Shown here: positions 9,053-18,775 of the stretch, piece after piece
Layout: the number at the start of each line of letters is the position of its first letter
Position numbering within the stretch: the first letter of the stretch is position 1
The notes under the pieces: model-generated
The model's input: only the letters and a program-made list of their open reading frames with translations
Told to the model about the DNA's origin: nothing
The model's database searches: none
Origin: Streptococcus intermedius SK54 = ATCC 27335
GTDB taxonomy: Bacteria; Bacillota; Bacilli; Lactobacillales; Streptococcaceae
Length of the DNA: 64,000 bases
Reading direction: 5' to 3'
Assembly: GCF_000413475.1 (NCBI RefSeq)
Contig: NZ_ATFK01000007.1
Location: 1 to 64,000 of the forward strand
Made by a program: the position numbers and the translations under genes

Positions 9053-12019
9053 CTATTGATCTTTTAAACTGTTGTAGACATCATCAATAAACATCTGAGC
9101 AATGCGCTTTTTAAATTGTTCATTGTTGAGGAGAACACCGAAGAAATCTTGATTCTGCATATATCCTTCTGTTAAGGCTTGGTCAATCTCATCTTCAAAC
9201 GAAAAGGCAAAATCTTCCCTGGAATTAACACGCGCTGATTGCTGCAACTTCTCATTCTTCTTCATCAGCTCACGAATGGAAACTGCTCCACTGATGCCAA
9301 CTTGTGGGTCAATATCTAAATCCAATTGTTCATTGATTTCCTTGATAATCTCAGATAGTCTTTTTTCTTGCTCATCTGTGACAGAATTCAGGCTTGGTTT
9401 TCCTAAGGTTACTTGATAGTCACCTTCCAGATCAGACACCGTATAAACACCTGTCTGTTTATGTTTCATATAGTCTACAACAATCTTATCTGCAATGGTA
9501 AAATCATTTCCGCCCAAACGAACATCAATCATCTTGACTAAGCTCTGAAGAAAATTATATCGCTCATGCAAAATTTCATTTTGGTAAGCTGTCGCTTGAA
9601 TTAAAAAGGTATACATACGTAAGAAACCACGAATAACCTTCTTGATATTCAACTGTTCTTTCTCATCATACTTTTTCACACGATCATAACTGACATTCAA
9701 CAAAGCAACCATTTTCTGTTTTTCTCGACTAGAACGCTTTTCTTGATAGAGAAATTGATTATATTCATGAACAATATCATAGTCCAGAATCCCATATTCC
9801 TCAATCTTTTGGTCTAATTCAAAAACATCGCTTGGTGTAATGGTTTCAGCTAAGATTGTTTCACGATAGTAAGGTGCAAATCCTTTATTAATATCCTCGT
9901 ATGTATTTTTAAAATCCAGAATAAAAGTTTTCTTATTGTAACCTTTCACAATACGGTTCAATCGCGACAAAGTCTGTACAGCAGCCACATCACGCAGCTT
10001 CTTATCCACATACATGGCCACTAGTTTCGGTTGGTCAAAGCCAGTTTGATATTTATTAGCTACAATCAGCACCTGATAAAGATCCGTATTAAAACGATCT
10101 TTCAGTTTCTCCTCACCAAAGCCATTCATAGCAGACTCTGCATATTCATGACCATCAAGATGAACTTTGCCTGAAAAAGCAATCAGAGTTTTAATCGTTG
10201 TCATGTGGTGTTCTGTCAGGTATTTTTGGAAAGCTAGTTGATACTTAACGGCTGCTTCACGTCCTGATGTCACAATCATAGCCTTACCATTGCCGCCTAA
10301 TTCAGCCATAATATCATGCGTAATAAAATGATCCATGATAATCTCTACTTTCTGATTAATATTCTCATCAGAAAGTTCGATAAATTTAGCAATCTTCCGT
10401 TTGGCAACTGTTGTTTTTAATTCAGGATCCTCTTCGACAGCCTTATTGAGCTTATAATAGGTCTTATAAGTCGTGTAATTATTTAGAACATCCAGTATAA
10501 AACCTTCCTCAATCGCTTGTTTCATACTATAAACATCAAAGGGCGCTTTCGTTCCATCAGCATGCGTTTGCCCAAACAACTGTAGGGTGGTCGCCTTTGG
10601 AGTCGCTGTAAAGGCAATAATGGAAATATTATCCTGCTTACCAGTCCGAGCAATTTCCCCTTCTATCACATCCCCAACTGATACTTCTTGGACTTCATCA
10701 ATGGTTCCATTCTCTTGATTAGTCTCTGTCAAGACATGGCTGACCGCAGACATATAAGTCCCTGTTGTTGAACTATGGGCCTCATCAATCAAAATCGCAA
10801 ACTTCTTACCAGCTGTATTTCCAGCAGTCATCCAATTGGATTTATTGATTTGAGCAAACTTATGGATGGTTGTCGCAATGATTTTGGTATTGCCTGCCAG
10901 AGCATCTGCCAGATCACTGGATTTTGCTTTATCATCCATGACCTTGATGACCCCAGGCTGGTGCTGAATGGCCTGTACAGCACTTTGCAACTGACGGTCA
11001 ACGACAATCCTGTCCGTTACGATTAAAACTGTATCCACAACATTCTTATCTTGATCATCATGAAGATTGACCAAACTGTGGGCCAGCCAGGCAATGGTAT
11101 TGGTCTTTCCAGAACCAGCTGAGTGCTGAATCAGATAATTGCTCTCTGTGTGATTGACACGCATATCATCTAAAACACGATTAACCGCACGGCGCTGCTG
11201 ATAACGTGGAAAAATAAGATCTTTCTTACTACGATTTTCTTTATAGACCTTTAAGAAAATAAATCGTTCGATGAGCTGAAGGATACTGTCCTTAGTTAAG
11301 ACTTCCTTCCAAAAATAGGCCGTATCCGGTCCATCAGGATTGTGGGGATTTCCAGCACCTGTATCAATCCCTTCTCCTTTTCCTTTATTAAAGGGCAGAA
11401 AATAAGTGCTTTGTCCTTTGATCTCTGTGGTCATATAAACTTCCAGCGTGTCAAGGACAAATGCTGCCAGAACGCCTGTATTGAAACGGAAAAGACGATT
11501 TTTAGCATTGCGTTTTTTCAGCTGTTTCATCCCATCCTGAACCGACTGCCCGTTAGGATTGAATTTGAGCTCAATGACAAATAAAGCCAGACCATTCAAA
11601 AAGATAACCAAATCAATACGATCGTCCTCTTGATAGTTCACTTCTTCCATGACTGTCAGACGGTTTTTCTCATAGTTCTGATTCGCCTTGCTGTTGAAAG
11701 AAGTTGCAGGCTTACGATACATGAGATGCAGCTCTTTATTTTCAATGTAAACGCCCGATTTTAAGGAAAAAAGAAAACCGCCCTTTGTAATTTCTTGATT
11801 AATCAGGTTGATAATGGTTGCTTGATCCAATTTTTTCAAGAGATATTCCATGGTATCTTCCTGAGTTGCCATCAAGAAATCCCAGAGCATCTCCGTATCC
11901 ATGGCTAAGCGCTGGTCATAAGCAGCATGAGAACACTCTACAAAGCCATTCTCACCGACCAAGTCATCTATAATCCAACGCTGAAAATCATACCGTTCTT
12001 TGAGATTTAATTCCGCCAT
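9053..12019 (-). CDS. hsdR: Type I restriction enzyme R subunit HsdR
   Basis: Motor and nuclease subunit of the type I restriction-modification complex, about 988 residues. The N-terminal PD-(D/E)xK nuclease shows [19 protein letters not shown]. Superfamily 2 translocase motifs follow: HSAGSGKT (Walker A), ILIDEAHSS (DEAH), AFTATPK and SRLNRIVKG (motif VI). The C-terminal helical region contacts HsdM. Start chosen at the ATG at 12019 with AGGACAAGG upstream; the frame extends to a TTG at 12043 overlapping the Fic stop. It follows the Fic gene by 13 bases and they probably share the promoter at 12973. It is separated from hsdM-hsdS by three accessory genes. Confidence 0.95.
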   Translation of the reverse strand: MAELNLKERYDFQRWIIDDLVGENGFVECSHAAYDQRLAMDTEMLWDFLMATQEDTMEYLLKKLDQATIINLINQEITKGGFLFSLKSGVYIENKELHLMYRKPATSFNSKANQNYEKNRLTVMEEVNYQEDDRIDLVIFLNGLALFVIELKFNPNGQSVQDGMKQLKKRNAKNRLFRFNTGVLAAFVLDTLEVYMTTEIKGQSTYFLPFNKGKGEGIDTGAGNPHNPDGPDTAYFWKEVLTKDSILQLIERFIFLKVYKENRSKKDLIFPRYQQRRAVNRVLDDMRVNHTESNYLIQHSAGSGKTNTIAWLAHSLVNLHDDQDKNVVDTVLIVTDRIVVDRQLQSAVQAIQHQPGVIKVMDDKAKSSDLADALAGNTKIIATTIHKFAQINKSNWMTAGNTAGKKFAILIDEAHSSTTGTYMSAVSHVLTETNQENGTIDEVQEVSVGDVIEGEIARTGKQDNISIIAFTATPKATTLQLFGQTHADGTKAPFDVYSMKQAIEEGFILDVLNNYTTYKTYYKLNKAVEEDPELKTTVAKRKIAKFIELSDENINQKVEIIMDHFITHDIMAELGGNGKAMIVTSGREAAVKYQLAFQKYLTEHHMTTIKTLIAFSGKVHLDGHEYAESAMNGFGEEKLKDRFNTDLYQVLIVANKYQTGFDQPKLVAMYVDKKLRDVAAVQTLSRLNRIVKGYNKKTFILDFKNTYEDINKGFAPYYRETILAETITPSDVFELDQKIEEYGILDYDIVHEYNQFLYQEKRSSREKQKMVALLNVSYDRVKKYDEKEQLNIKKVIRGFLRMYTFLIQATAYQNEILHERYNFLQSLVKMIDVRLGGNDFTIADKIVVDYMKHKQTGVYTVSDLEGDYQVTLGKPSLNSVTDEQEKRLSEIIKEINEQLDLDIDPQVGISGAVSIRELMKKNEKLQQSARVNSREDFAFSFEDEIDQALTEGYMQNQDFFGVLLNNEQFKKRIAQMFIDDVYNSLKDQ

Positions 12020-12032
12020 TCCTTGTCCTTTC

Positions 12033-12932
12033 CTAATCTTCAAGAGATAGGATAGCTAAGTACATATCCAATCTCTCATTGACATATTGCGCAAAAAGAT
12101 TTTCCATCGCAGCCAAACTCCCCTTGGCATGGTAGTCATCAAAAGCCTGATAATAAGCCAGCCTATCCGTGAATTTGATATCAATCGGAGGAAAGCCAGC
12201 CTTCATGAGTTCAAGATTGACCAAGAGTCTCCCTGTACGACCATTGCCATCAATAAAGGGATGGATACTCTCAAAGTCAATATGAAAGCGAGCCAGCTTG
12301 GTCACCATGTGCTCACTACTAGACGCATAATCAGCCAATAACTGCTCCATCATAGGGCGAATCCGATAAGGCTGGGATGGTTCATTCACTGCTCCCATGA
12401 TACGCACAGGTACTTTCCGATAGACCCCACGGTCATCTTTTTTATCCGATAAGACCAGATAATGAATGTCCTTGATGACCTGCTCCGTCAAGGGATGATC
12501 TTCCGATACCAAGACCTGGACATATTGGAAAGCCTCACGATGACCAATGGCTTCCATATGATCCTTGAGCGGTTTCTGGTCGATGGTCAAACCACGCAAG
12601 ACCATGTCCGTCTCTCTCAGCGTCAAGGTGTTCCCCTCGATAGCATTTGAATTATAAGTATACTCTACCGTAAACTCCTCATTCAGCCGTTCTAGCTCCC
12701 CAGAAGTTAAAGGGCGTAAAGTAGCCAGCTTGGCCAACTTTTCATCAATCAGGGGCAAGAGGCTAACCGCTCTTTTAAGACGACCATCTGATGGTTTCTT
12801 GGCATCCGCAGGAATCTTCCATAAACGTCCTTGACGGACAGCGCCCGCAATCTTGCCCTGCTGACAGAGATCCCTCACACGACGATCTGAGATTCCCCAC
12901 AGCTGAGCAGCTTGCTTGACAGACATATACAT
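12033..12932 (-). CDS. HTH-Fic family protein (class II-like, self-inhibited AMP transferase)
   Basis: Fic-domain protein, about 299 residues. Residues about 1-45 form a MerR/excisionase-type helix-turn-helix (SVKQAAQLWGISDRRVRDLC). An inhibitory helix motif SNAIEGN (about 115, the S/T-x-x-x-E-G/N class II signature) precedes the complete catalytic motif HPFIDGNGRTGR (about 220). Such enzymes transfer AMP to proteins; the target is unknown. The start is the ATG at 12932, 12 bases after AAAGGAGG; a TTG abutting that site (12944) is unlikely. It lies directly upstream of hsdR, a common association. The DNA-binding head and the repeats at 12987-13038 suggest autoregulation. Confidence 0.9.
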   Translation of the reverse strand: MYMSVKQAAQLWGISDRRVRDLCQQGKIAGAVRQGRLWKIPADAKKPSDGRLKRAVSLLPLIDEKLAKLATLRPLTSGELERLNEEFTVEYTYNSNAIEGNTLTLRETDMVLRGLTIDQKPLKDHMEAIGHREAFQYVQVLVSEDHPLTEQVIKDIHYLVLSDKKDDRGVYRKVPVRIMGAVNEPSQPYRIRPMMEQLLADYASSSEHMVTKLARFHIDFESIHPFIDGNGRTGRLLVNLELMKAGFPPIDIKFTDRLAYYQAFDDYHAKGSLAAMENLFAQYVNERLDMYLAILSLED

Positions 12933-12972
12933 AAAGATACTCAACCTCCTTTGTCATACAAATCTTACTAAC

Positions 12973-13038
12973 ATTATAGCATAGTTCGGAAGGATAGGGG
13001 AGTTTGCGGAAGGATATTTGGAGATTCGCGGAAAGATA
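12973..13038 (-). promoter_or_regulatory. fic-hsdR promoter (extended -10) with three helically phased repeats
   Basis: On the minus strand TGCTATAAT (core 12973-12978) is a perfect extended -10 with no good -35. Three copies of CGGAAGGATA (plus-strand view, the third with one change) start at 12987, 13007 and 13029, spacings of 20 and 22 bases or about two helical turns. They cover the region from just upstream of the -10 outward, an ideal place for a DNA-binding regulator such as the Fic protein's own HTH. Confidence 0.7.
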
Positions 13039-13074
13039 GTTTTAAATGCCAAGTTCAATATTTACAATTTCAAA

Positions 13075-13632
13075 TTATTCATCAATATCAAGTTTAAACT
13101 CATTATTCAAGGACTTCAAATATACATTTTCTCCTTTTTTTACATTTAGATTCTTATGACTAATAATAAACTTCTCCACTAAAATCTTATCTTCATTTTC
13201 TAATTCACAAGTAAAAATTCGATAATTTAAAATTTCTAAAACAATGTTTACACTAAAATAGTTGTGTTTAATACATAAATATCCTAGCGTGGTAAAGAAA
13301 ACTAGAAATAGAACCATACTATCCCATTTTGTGAAGTCAAAAGCAAATAAGGGGAGAATATAGGATAAAAGGTATTCAGAGGTAATAGATTTTTCTTCTT
13401 GTATATTTTTCAAGACAAAAATACTTGTTCCTTCCTTCTCATCTGAAGAGAACCTAAGCAATACTGCTATCAAAGAAACTATCCACAAGAAAACAATAAC
13501 AAAAATACTATATTTCTCCGTGCCTAGAGACTGAGAGCACTCTATACAACTTTTTATATCAATAAATAAAATAGATATCCAAAGGGGTGTAAATGAAGTA
13601 TAGTATAGACTAAAAAACAAAAATTTCGACAT
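13075..13632 (-). CDS. Small four-helix membrane protein, KwaA-like
   Basis: 185-residue membrane protein. Hydrophobic segments lie at about residues 5-25, 43-61, 86-100 and 105-123. SEYLLSYILPLFAFDF and a following GYLCIKHNYFSVN-type loop come before a soluble, charged C-terminal tail of about 60 residues. This architecture and the motif around the third segment resemble KwaA of the Kiwa anti-phage system, and the neighbour upstream resembles KwaB. Identity is inferred from architecture and context, not from alignment. It follows the DUF4868-like gene by 15 bases, with a weak ribosome-binding site. Base composition is visibly more AT-rich than hsdM or hsdR, suggesting separate acquisition. 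Confidence 0.55.
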   Translation of the reverse strand: MSKFLFFSLYYTSFTPLWISILFIDIKSCIECSQSLGTEKYSIFVIVFLWIVSLIAVLLRFSSDEKEGTSIFVLKNIQEEKSITSEYLLSYILPLFAFDFTKWDSMVLFLVFFTTLGYLCIKHNYFSVNIVLEILNYRIFTCELENEDKILVEKFIISHKNLNVKKGENVYLKSLNNEFKLDIDE

Positions 13633-13647
13633 ATTCTTTAAATCTTA

Positions 13648-14589
13648 TTAAATCCACTTTCTTGAACCAGAAACTTCCATTGGAATATCATCAAACGGAT
13701 CAAGCATACCTTTCTGACAAAGCAGTTTTACAATTTTATCTGCAACTCCATCTTGAGTGGAATCAAATTTGTCATTCTTTAATGGAATATTGAATTTTTT
13801 TGCAATCTTCTTTCGAGACTTTTTATCCGCCAATTTTTCAAGATGATCATCATTGAACGAAACAAACTTCCTTGGATTATGGCCACTACTTGCAGACTCC
13901 TTAAAAGAATCAAATCCTTCAATAATAGATTTTACTTCAATTAACTGAATTTTGCTATCACAGATTGAGTGATAAGCTCTTTCCATATTAAAAAGTTTTT
14001 CTCCAGATAAATTCAACAGATATACGATATCATTAACGATTACCAAATCTATAGAATTTCTCAATGTTAAAACTTTATTGGAAATCTCTTTAAAAGTTCC
14101 ATTAGACTGCAAAAATTTATTTTTCAAAGTGGTAATGGGATTTTGCATTGAAACAAACTTTACAGAAATTGTATCATCATCAATTAGCAAATCTCCTTTT
14201 ATTACAGAGGCTTGGTATTTTAATTCTAGCGGTTGGATTTCTGTATCAGGATTAGCTATTGCTTGGAGTAACAGTCCATACTCGTTTGTTATCAGTTCAC
14301 TTGACTTACTCAATTTATAAATAACTTTAACATCTGCTGAACCATCGTACTCACGACAATCAGTATATTGTTTTAGCTCTCCTTGTTTGCCCGACTGATT
14401 ATCAGATAAATATTTTTTTGCCAACTCCTCTACATGCTCTTTTAATCGACCTTTAGGTGATATTTCCACCTCTCTTGTTGAATAACTCGAGCCATTTCTT
14501 TTTGAATGAGTAACTTTAATAATCTGCAATGACCATGCATCACACGTTGATACATTTTTTAAAATAGTTTCTAGGTACTGAATAGTCAC
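13648..14589 (-). CDS. DUF4868 / KwaB-like protein in the type I RM operon
   Basis: 313-residue soluble protein. The C-terminal half (about 165-313) has the pattern I associate with DUF4868/KwaB: a strand pair around DLVIVNDIVYLLNL, then GEKLFNMERAYHS, a helix ending RKKIAKKFNIPL, and a terminal VSGSRKW. In Kiwa systems KwaB is the DNA-interacting partner of membrane protein KwaA. Here the order is kwaB-like then kwaA-like, reversed from the usual one. Start is GTG at 14589; its GGAGG lies inside the last hsdS codons, so translation is coupled to hsdS. Alternatively these could be an unrelated accessory pair. Confidence 0.55.
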   Translation of the reverse strand: MTIQYLETILKNVSTCDAWSLQIIKVTHSKRNGSSYSTREVEISPKGRLKEHVEELAKKYLSDNQSGKQGELKQYTDCREYDGSADVKVIYKLSKSSELITNEYGLLLQAIANPDTEIQPLELKYQASVIKGDLLIDDDTISVKFVSMQNPITTLKNKFLQSNGTFKEISNKVLTLRNSIDLVIVNDIVYLLNLSGEKLFNMERAYHSICDSKIQLIEVKSIIEGFDSFKESASSGHNPRKFVSFNDDHLEKLADKKSRKKIAKKFNIPLKNDKFDSTQDGVADKIVKLLCQKGMLDPFDDIPMEVSGSRKWI

Positions 14590-14595
14590 AATAAT

Positions 14596-15840
14596 CTACA
14601 CCCTCCGTTTTCCTGTCACGTAATCATAAATCAGCGTTTGTCTTTGCTGATTGATATTTTCAATCTGTTTTTGCTTAATGTCAATCATTTGGTTGATTTG
14701 ACTAATTTTTTGGTCGAGGAAATCAGCGATTTTTAGTTGTTCCTCCACATTTGGCAACACTATCTGCAGTTCAGATAAATCACTAAAACTTCCTCCTTGT
14801 CGAACTCCACCACCAAAACTATAAAATACCTTGCATATATCATAAGCATGGAACAAATAGTGATAGTACTTAGAATTCGTTTGTTTATTTATAGCTCTTA
14901 TAGTGACATAAGCTGAGGTTATAAGACCTCGTTCTAAAGAAAGTCCCGTTCGTAAGCTTTTCTTATCATTCTGTAAATCAGTTAGCCTAAAGACAATATC
15001 ATTTGCCTCTATTATATTGTAAGTTTCAAAAGATTCAGGAAGTAATCCCATCAGATTAGTATTTGATTTTCTTTTGATACTACCATAACTTAGCGAAAGT
15101 AAGTTATCTTCTCGATTTCCAATGTTTTTATTTTTCACTTCTATAAAATAATTTGAAACCTTTGTCACCCCCCACCCCTCTGGCACTTGTCCTATCCAGT
15201 CCACGCCAGAGTCTTTCATCGGGGCGGTTTTATCCAGACCTTTTGTAACGGTTTCATAGATGAGGCTTTGGCGGTAGGCTGCCAACTTCTGGATTTGCTC
15301 CTCTAGCAAGGACTTAGCCTTGTCCAATTGAGTAACCTTTTTGTCGAGAAAATCAGCGATTTTATTTTGTTCTTCGTCAGAAGATGGAAATGGAACTACA
15401 ATATTTCTAATATAATCCCAACTAGCTCTAGGCATCTTACTTCCGTAGGTTGATGAATCCACATCATTTATAAAACTATCACTCTGGATCATCCAATATA
15501 AAAATTTTTTATTTAGAGCACTTTCCTTAAAAACAAGGAATTCTGAACTTGCTGTCCCAGAAAAAGTGGCTAGCCAATACTTACGTAAATATGGTCTAAG
15601 TTTTCCAAATAAGATATCTCCTTTATTAAAAGAAATATTCTCTGCATTGTCAACTTGGATTTCAGTAGGAATATATTCTCCTATATTCGATATTATATTC
15701 TCCATCCCAACATATACGTTAGAATCCGTTGTTTTTGCCTTCTCACTTCTAAGATTAACTAAATATCTGAGCTTCATTTCTTGCCAATCATTGGGAATAG
15801 TTTTCATCCACAAATTAGCACTCTCCTTCATCCTAGTCAT
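14596..15840 (-). CDS. hsdS: Type I restriction-modification specificity subunit HsdS
   Basis: 414-residue target-recognition subunit. Two variable target recognition domains (about 15-165 and 220-370) are each followed by a conserved coiled-coil spacer containing IADFLDxK (about 155-205 and 370-412). The half-repeat is also visible in DNA at about 14714-14749 and 15341-15376. The start ATG overlaps the hsdM stop by 8 bases. A single intact copy is present with no second hsdS or recombinase nearby, so I see no phase-variable shuffling system here. Confidence 0.93.
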   Translation of the reverse strand: MTRMKESANLWMKTIPNDWQEMKLRYLVNLRSEKAKTTDSNVYVGMENIISNIGEYIPTEIQVDNAENISFNKGDILFGKLRPYLRKYWLATFSGTASSEFLVFKESALNKKFLYWMIQSDSFINDVDSSTYGSKMPRASWDYIRNIVVPFPSSDEEQNKIADFLDKKVTQLDKAKSLLEEQIQKLAAYRQSLIYETVTKGLDKTAPMKDSGVDWIGQVPEGWGVTKVSNYFIEVKNKNIGNREDNLLSLSYGSIKRKSNTNLMGLLPESFETYNIIEANDIVFRLTDLQNDKKSLRTGLSLERGLITSAYVTIRAINKQTNSKYYHYLFHAYDICKVFYSFGGGVRQGGSFSDLSELQIVLPNVEEQLKIADFLDQKISQINQMIDIKQKQIENINQQRQTLIYDYVTGKRRV

Positions 15841-17938
15841 GCTTCAAGTCCTCCAAGAGTTGCTGCAACTGTTCTTCTAGGTCGTAAAAGTCCTTGAGCA
15901 GGTTTTCTGCTTTTTCAGGTGCTTGATACTTGTAGAAATAGCGGGTAAAGGGGATTTCTGCACCGAGTTTGGTGTCATCCCACCAGTAGTGAGCATCTGG
16001 CACGTGGGGATAGACTTCACGCTCAAAGTAGGTACTTTCATCCTCAGAGAGCTTGACGATTTCAGAGTCCTTGGTCGTCTTATCATAGATGATACCATCT
16101 GCTACTTCGCCAAACTTATCCTTTTTCTTGGTGGTAATCACTTCTGCCGTTTTGTCCATTTGACTCATGGCCAGGGCTAGGGCATTGAGGTTAGCAGATG
16201 TCAGCTTGATATCGGCTAAAAGATCCTTGAGTTTTTGTGAAAAATCTTCAAAGTTTGGATAGGTCGCATCTGTTAGCCCGACTCGTAAGGCTGCCATGAT
16301 TTGCTCTTGCTGGTCTTTCCCCGCCAACATCTTTTGCAAATCCTTATCCTGCTTAGCTGTACGTGGTTCTGTCTCTAGCAATTCTTGATATTTATATTCA
16401 TCGTAAAGCTTAGTGAAAAAGGGAACAGATTTGATAGCTTCCAAAGTTTCTTCCGTAATGGCACCACGACGCTGCAGGGGCTGCATGACTAAAAATTCCT
16501 TGTAAAGAAATTCTTGATTGTCAAAGATTTTAACCTGTTCATTTTCCTTAAAATCATGATACCACTTCACAATCTGACGAATATTATCTGGTGAGAGTTC
16601 CCGACGTTTTTGCCCTAGTGACTTACGTAAGGGGACAAATTCCCCTGTCGCATCAATAAACTGAACCTTGTTTTGTCGCTCCGGTTTCTTATCCTTGTTG
16701 TAGATCCAGATATAAATCCCAATCCCCGTATTATAGAAAAATTGCCCAGGAAGAGCGATGATTGCTTCCAAGAGGTCGTTTTCTAGGATGTAGCGTCTGA
16801 TCTGACTTTCACCCGATGTCGTCCCACCTGAAAAGAGAGGTGAGCCATTAGAAATAATCGCAGCTCTGCCATTTTCCTCCATCTTGGCTAAAGCATGCAA
16901 GTGGAATAAAAGCTGGGCATCGCCAGTCGTTGGGGTGGCCACGAAACGTCCCTCACGGCCTTCCGTCTTTTCAAAGAGTTCTTGGTCTTTTTTGACAGCT
17001 GCTTCGACCCCATCATCCGCATCTTTTCCTCCCCACGATTGCCCAAAGGGTGGATTCGCAATGACAAAATTCATCTTGACATCAGGAAATGAATCAGGAT
17101 CTTTCAATGTGTCCGCTTTGACAAAATAATCTGATTCTTCTTGTCGAAATAGCATATCTGCCTTCCCTATACCATAGGTTTCAGAAAGATATTCTTGACC
17201 AAAGAGTCGTACACTGACATCATGATTGAGCTGCTTGATATAGCTTTGTGCAGTCGCAAGCATACCACCTGTACCAGCAGCCATATCCAAAATCTTGATT
17301 TCTTTTCCTGCTTTGAAAAGAGACTCATCAGCTTCCATTAAGAGCAGGTTCACCATAAGCCCGATGACTTCACGCGGTGTGTAGTGGGAACCAGCCTCCT
17401 CGTTTTCAGAAAAGCGACGGATAATGTCTTCAAACATATAGCCCATCCGCATAGAATCAACTGTACTTGTAGACAAATCAATTTCAGAGAATTTTTTCAC
17501 TACAGTGAAAAGACGACCCGTTTTGGCTAAAGTCTCAACTTCGTCCTTGAATTTCAGATTTTCAATGATATCTTTCACTCGCTGCGAATAACCATCTAAG
17601 TAATCTAAGAAGTTTTCCTTAATCCCGTCGGGATCGTTGAGCAGATTCTTCAGAGTAAATTGACTAAGATTGTAGTATTTATAGCCAGTGATTGATTCAT
17701 AAATTCGCTCAGGTGTTTTAGGGTTAGCTTTATATTGTTCCAAAACTTTTTCTTTGGTCGGAAGAAGAGCCGCCTCTAAACGAGCCAAAACAAACATAGG
17801 GATGATGACATCACGGTATTTATCAGCCCGATAGGCACCACGAAGAGTATTGGCAATAGACCAGACTAAATTGACATCTTTACTAATATTGACACTATTT
17901 CCCTGAAAGAGCGGTAATTTATTTTTAAAGTTTGACAT
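15833..17938 (-). CDS. hsdM: Type I restriction-modification methyltransferase subunit HsdM
   Basis: N6-adenine methyltransferase, 701 residues. It has an N-terminal helical HsdM_N domain (about 20-170) and an AdoMet motif DMAAGTGGM (about 220). The catalytic motif NPPFGQSWG is at about 297. A long C-terminal extension (about 500-701) ends in a coiled-coil stretch rich in Glu and Leu that would contact HsdS. Longer than the classic E. coli M subunit but usual for this Firmicute subfamily. It is the first gene of the island, preceded by an AT-rich promoter-like region and a hairpin at 17982-18004. Confidence 0.94.
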   Translation of the reverse strand: MSNFKNKLPLFQGNSVNISKDVNLVWSIANTLRGAYRADKYRDVIIPMFVLARLEAALLPTKEKVLEQYKANPKTPERIYESITGYKYYNLSQFTLKNLLNDPDGIKENFLDYLDGYSQRVKDIIENLKFKDEVETLAKTGRLFTVVKKFSEIDLSTSTVDSMRMGYMFEDIIRRFSENEEAGSHYTPREVIGLMVNLLLMEADESLFKAGKEIKILDMAAGTGGMLATAQSYIKQLNHDVSVRLFGQEYLSETYGIGKADMLFRQEESDYFVKADTLKDPDSFPDVKMNFVIANPPFGQSWGGKDADDGVEAAVKKDQELFEKTEGREGRFVATPTTGDAQLLFHLHALAKMEENGRAAIISNGSPLFSGGTTSGESQIRRYILENDLLEAIIALPGQFFYNTGIGIYIWIYNKDKKPERQNKVQFIDATGEFVPLRKSLGQKRRELSPDNIRQIVKWYHDFKENEQVKIFDNQEFLYKEFLVMQPLQRRGAITEETLEAIKSVPFFTKLYDEYKYQELLETEPRTAKQDKDLQKMLAGKDQQEQIMAALRVGLTDATYPNFEDFSQKLKDLLADIKLTSANLNALALAMSQMDKTAEVITTKKKDKFGEVADGIIYDKTTKDSEIVKLSEDESTYFEREVYPHVPDAHYWWDDTKLGAEIPFTRYFYKYQAPEKAENLLKDFYDLEEQLQQLLEDLKHD

Positions 17939-17981
17939 TTTTTACTTTCTATTCTCAGATTCTATTATATTATATCATAAT

Positions 17982-18004
17982 AGCCTATCATTATTTGATA
18001 GGCT
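17982..18004. terminator. 9-bp hairpin between the methyltransferase gene and hsdM
   Basis: AGCCTATCA (17982-17990) pairs with TGATAGGCT (17996-18004) across a 5-base loop. On the minus strand the following bases are AU-rich rather than a pure U-run. It marks the right edge of the defence island, ending the housekeeping transcript that stops at 18031. Confidence 0.5.
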
Positions 18005-18030
18005 TCTGTATATTTGTTAATAAAATTCCC

Positions 18031-18765
18031 CTACTTCAGGCACACAAAGAACCAACGTTTTGATTTTTTGCGTGGCTTTTTATCTTCAAAATCTGCATAG
18101 ACCTTAACAGTTTTAAATCCAGCTCGTTCTAGTAAAATATCATAGGTTAGAATTTCATAAGTGCGTTCTTCGTGGACTTCGTCGTAACGTGTGAAGCGTC
18201 CGTCTTCGTCTTGCAAGAAGAAGGTCAATTCATGCACGACTGAATGTGGGGCTTCATCGGCGTATGTATCCCAAACCATGGCAAATTCATCAGCGTTTTC
18301 ATGGTAAGAATAACCAGGAAAGACGGTATCTGTCTGGTAAGTTGAGTGCACATCAAAAATGAAAACGCCGCCTTCGTTCAAGCAGTGGTAAACTTGCTGA
18401 AAGACATCACCGACTTCAACTTCATCGACCATGTAGCAAATTGAATCAGAGTAACAAGTCACCAAGTCGTATTTACCAACCTGCGACAAATCAAGCATGT
18501 TTCCCTGTCTGAATTCAATAGCTTCACCTGCTTCTTTGGCATGTTTACGAGCGATTTCAAGCATCTCATCACTCAAATCCAATCCCGTCACATCAAAGCC
18601 AACTTTGGCAAAGCGTACGGATTGAATTCCTGTTCCACAAGCTAATTCTAAGAGCTTTTTCTTATTTTTTGGAAAATGGCGGAGCGAAAAATCGGTCCAT
18701 TTATCATAAAGACTATCATCCATAATAGCATCATAGACTGATGCGAAGGTTTCATAAGTTGTCAT
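18031..18765 (-). CDS. Class I SAM-dependent methyltransferase
   Basis: About 244-residue Rossmann-fold methyltransferase. The AdoMet motif LELACGTGIQS is near residue 42, followed by GLDLSDEML and a VTCYSDSICYM segment. It sits just after rsfS in a conserved streptococcal order; the substrate is unknown. The start is taken at the ATG at 18765 (MTTYETFASVYD). A frame to TTG at 18783 exists. A 6-bp hairpin (18776-18792) overlaps the upstream ribosome-binding region and could modulate translation. tmcAL, usually the next gene, is displaced by the RM island. Confidence 0.85.
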   Translation of the reverse strand: MTTYETFASVYDAIMDDSLYDKWTDFSLRHFPKNKKKLLELACGTGIQSVRFAKVGFDVTGLDLSDEMLEIARKHAKEAGEAIEFRQGNMLDLSQVGKYDLVTCYSDSICYMVDEVEVGDVFQQVYHCLNEGGVFIFDVHSTYQTDTVFPGYSYHENADEFAMVWDTYADEAPHSVVHELTFFLQDEDGRFTRYDEVHEERTYEILTYDILLERAGFKTVKVYADFEDKKPRKKSKRWFFVCLK

Positions 18766-18775
18766 CTTATCTAGA

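Noticed and set aside
14596-15840. Phase-variable hsdS shuffling system
   Set aside because: Only one hsdS, no second partial copy, no inverted repeats and no recombinase in the window; the internal direct repeat is the normal two-half architecture.
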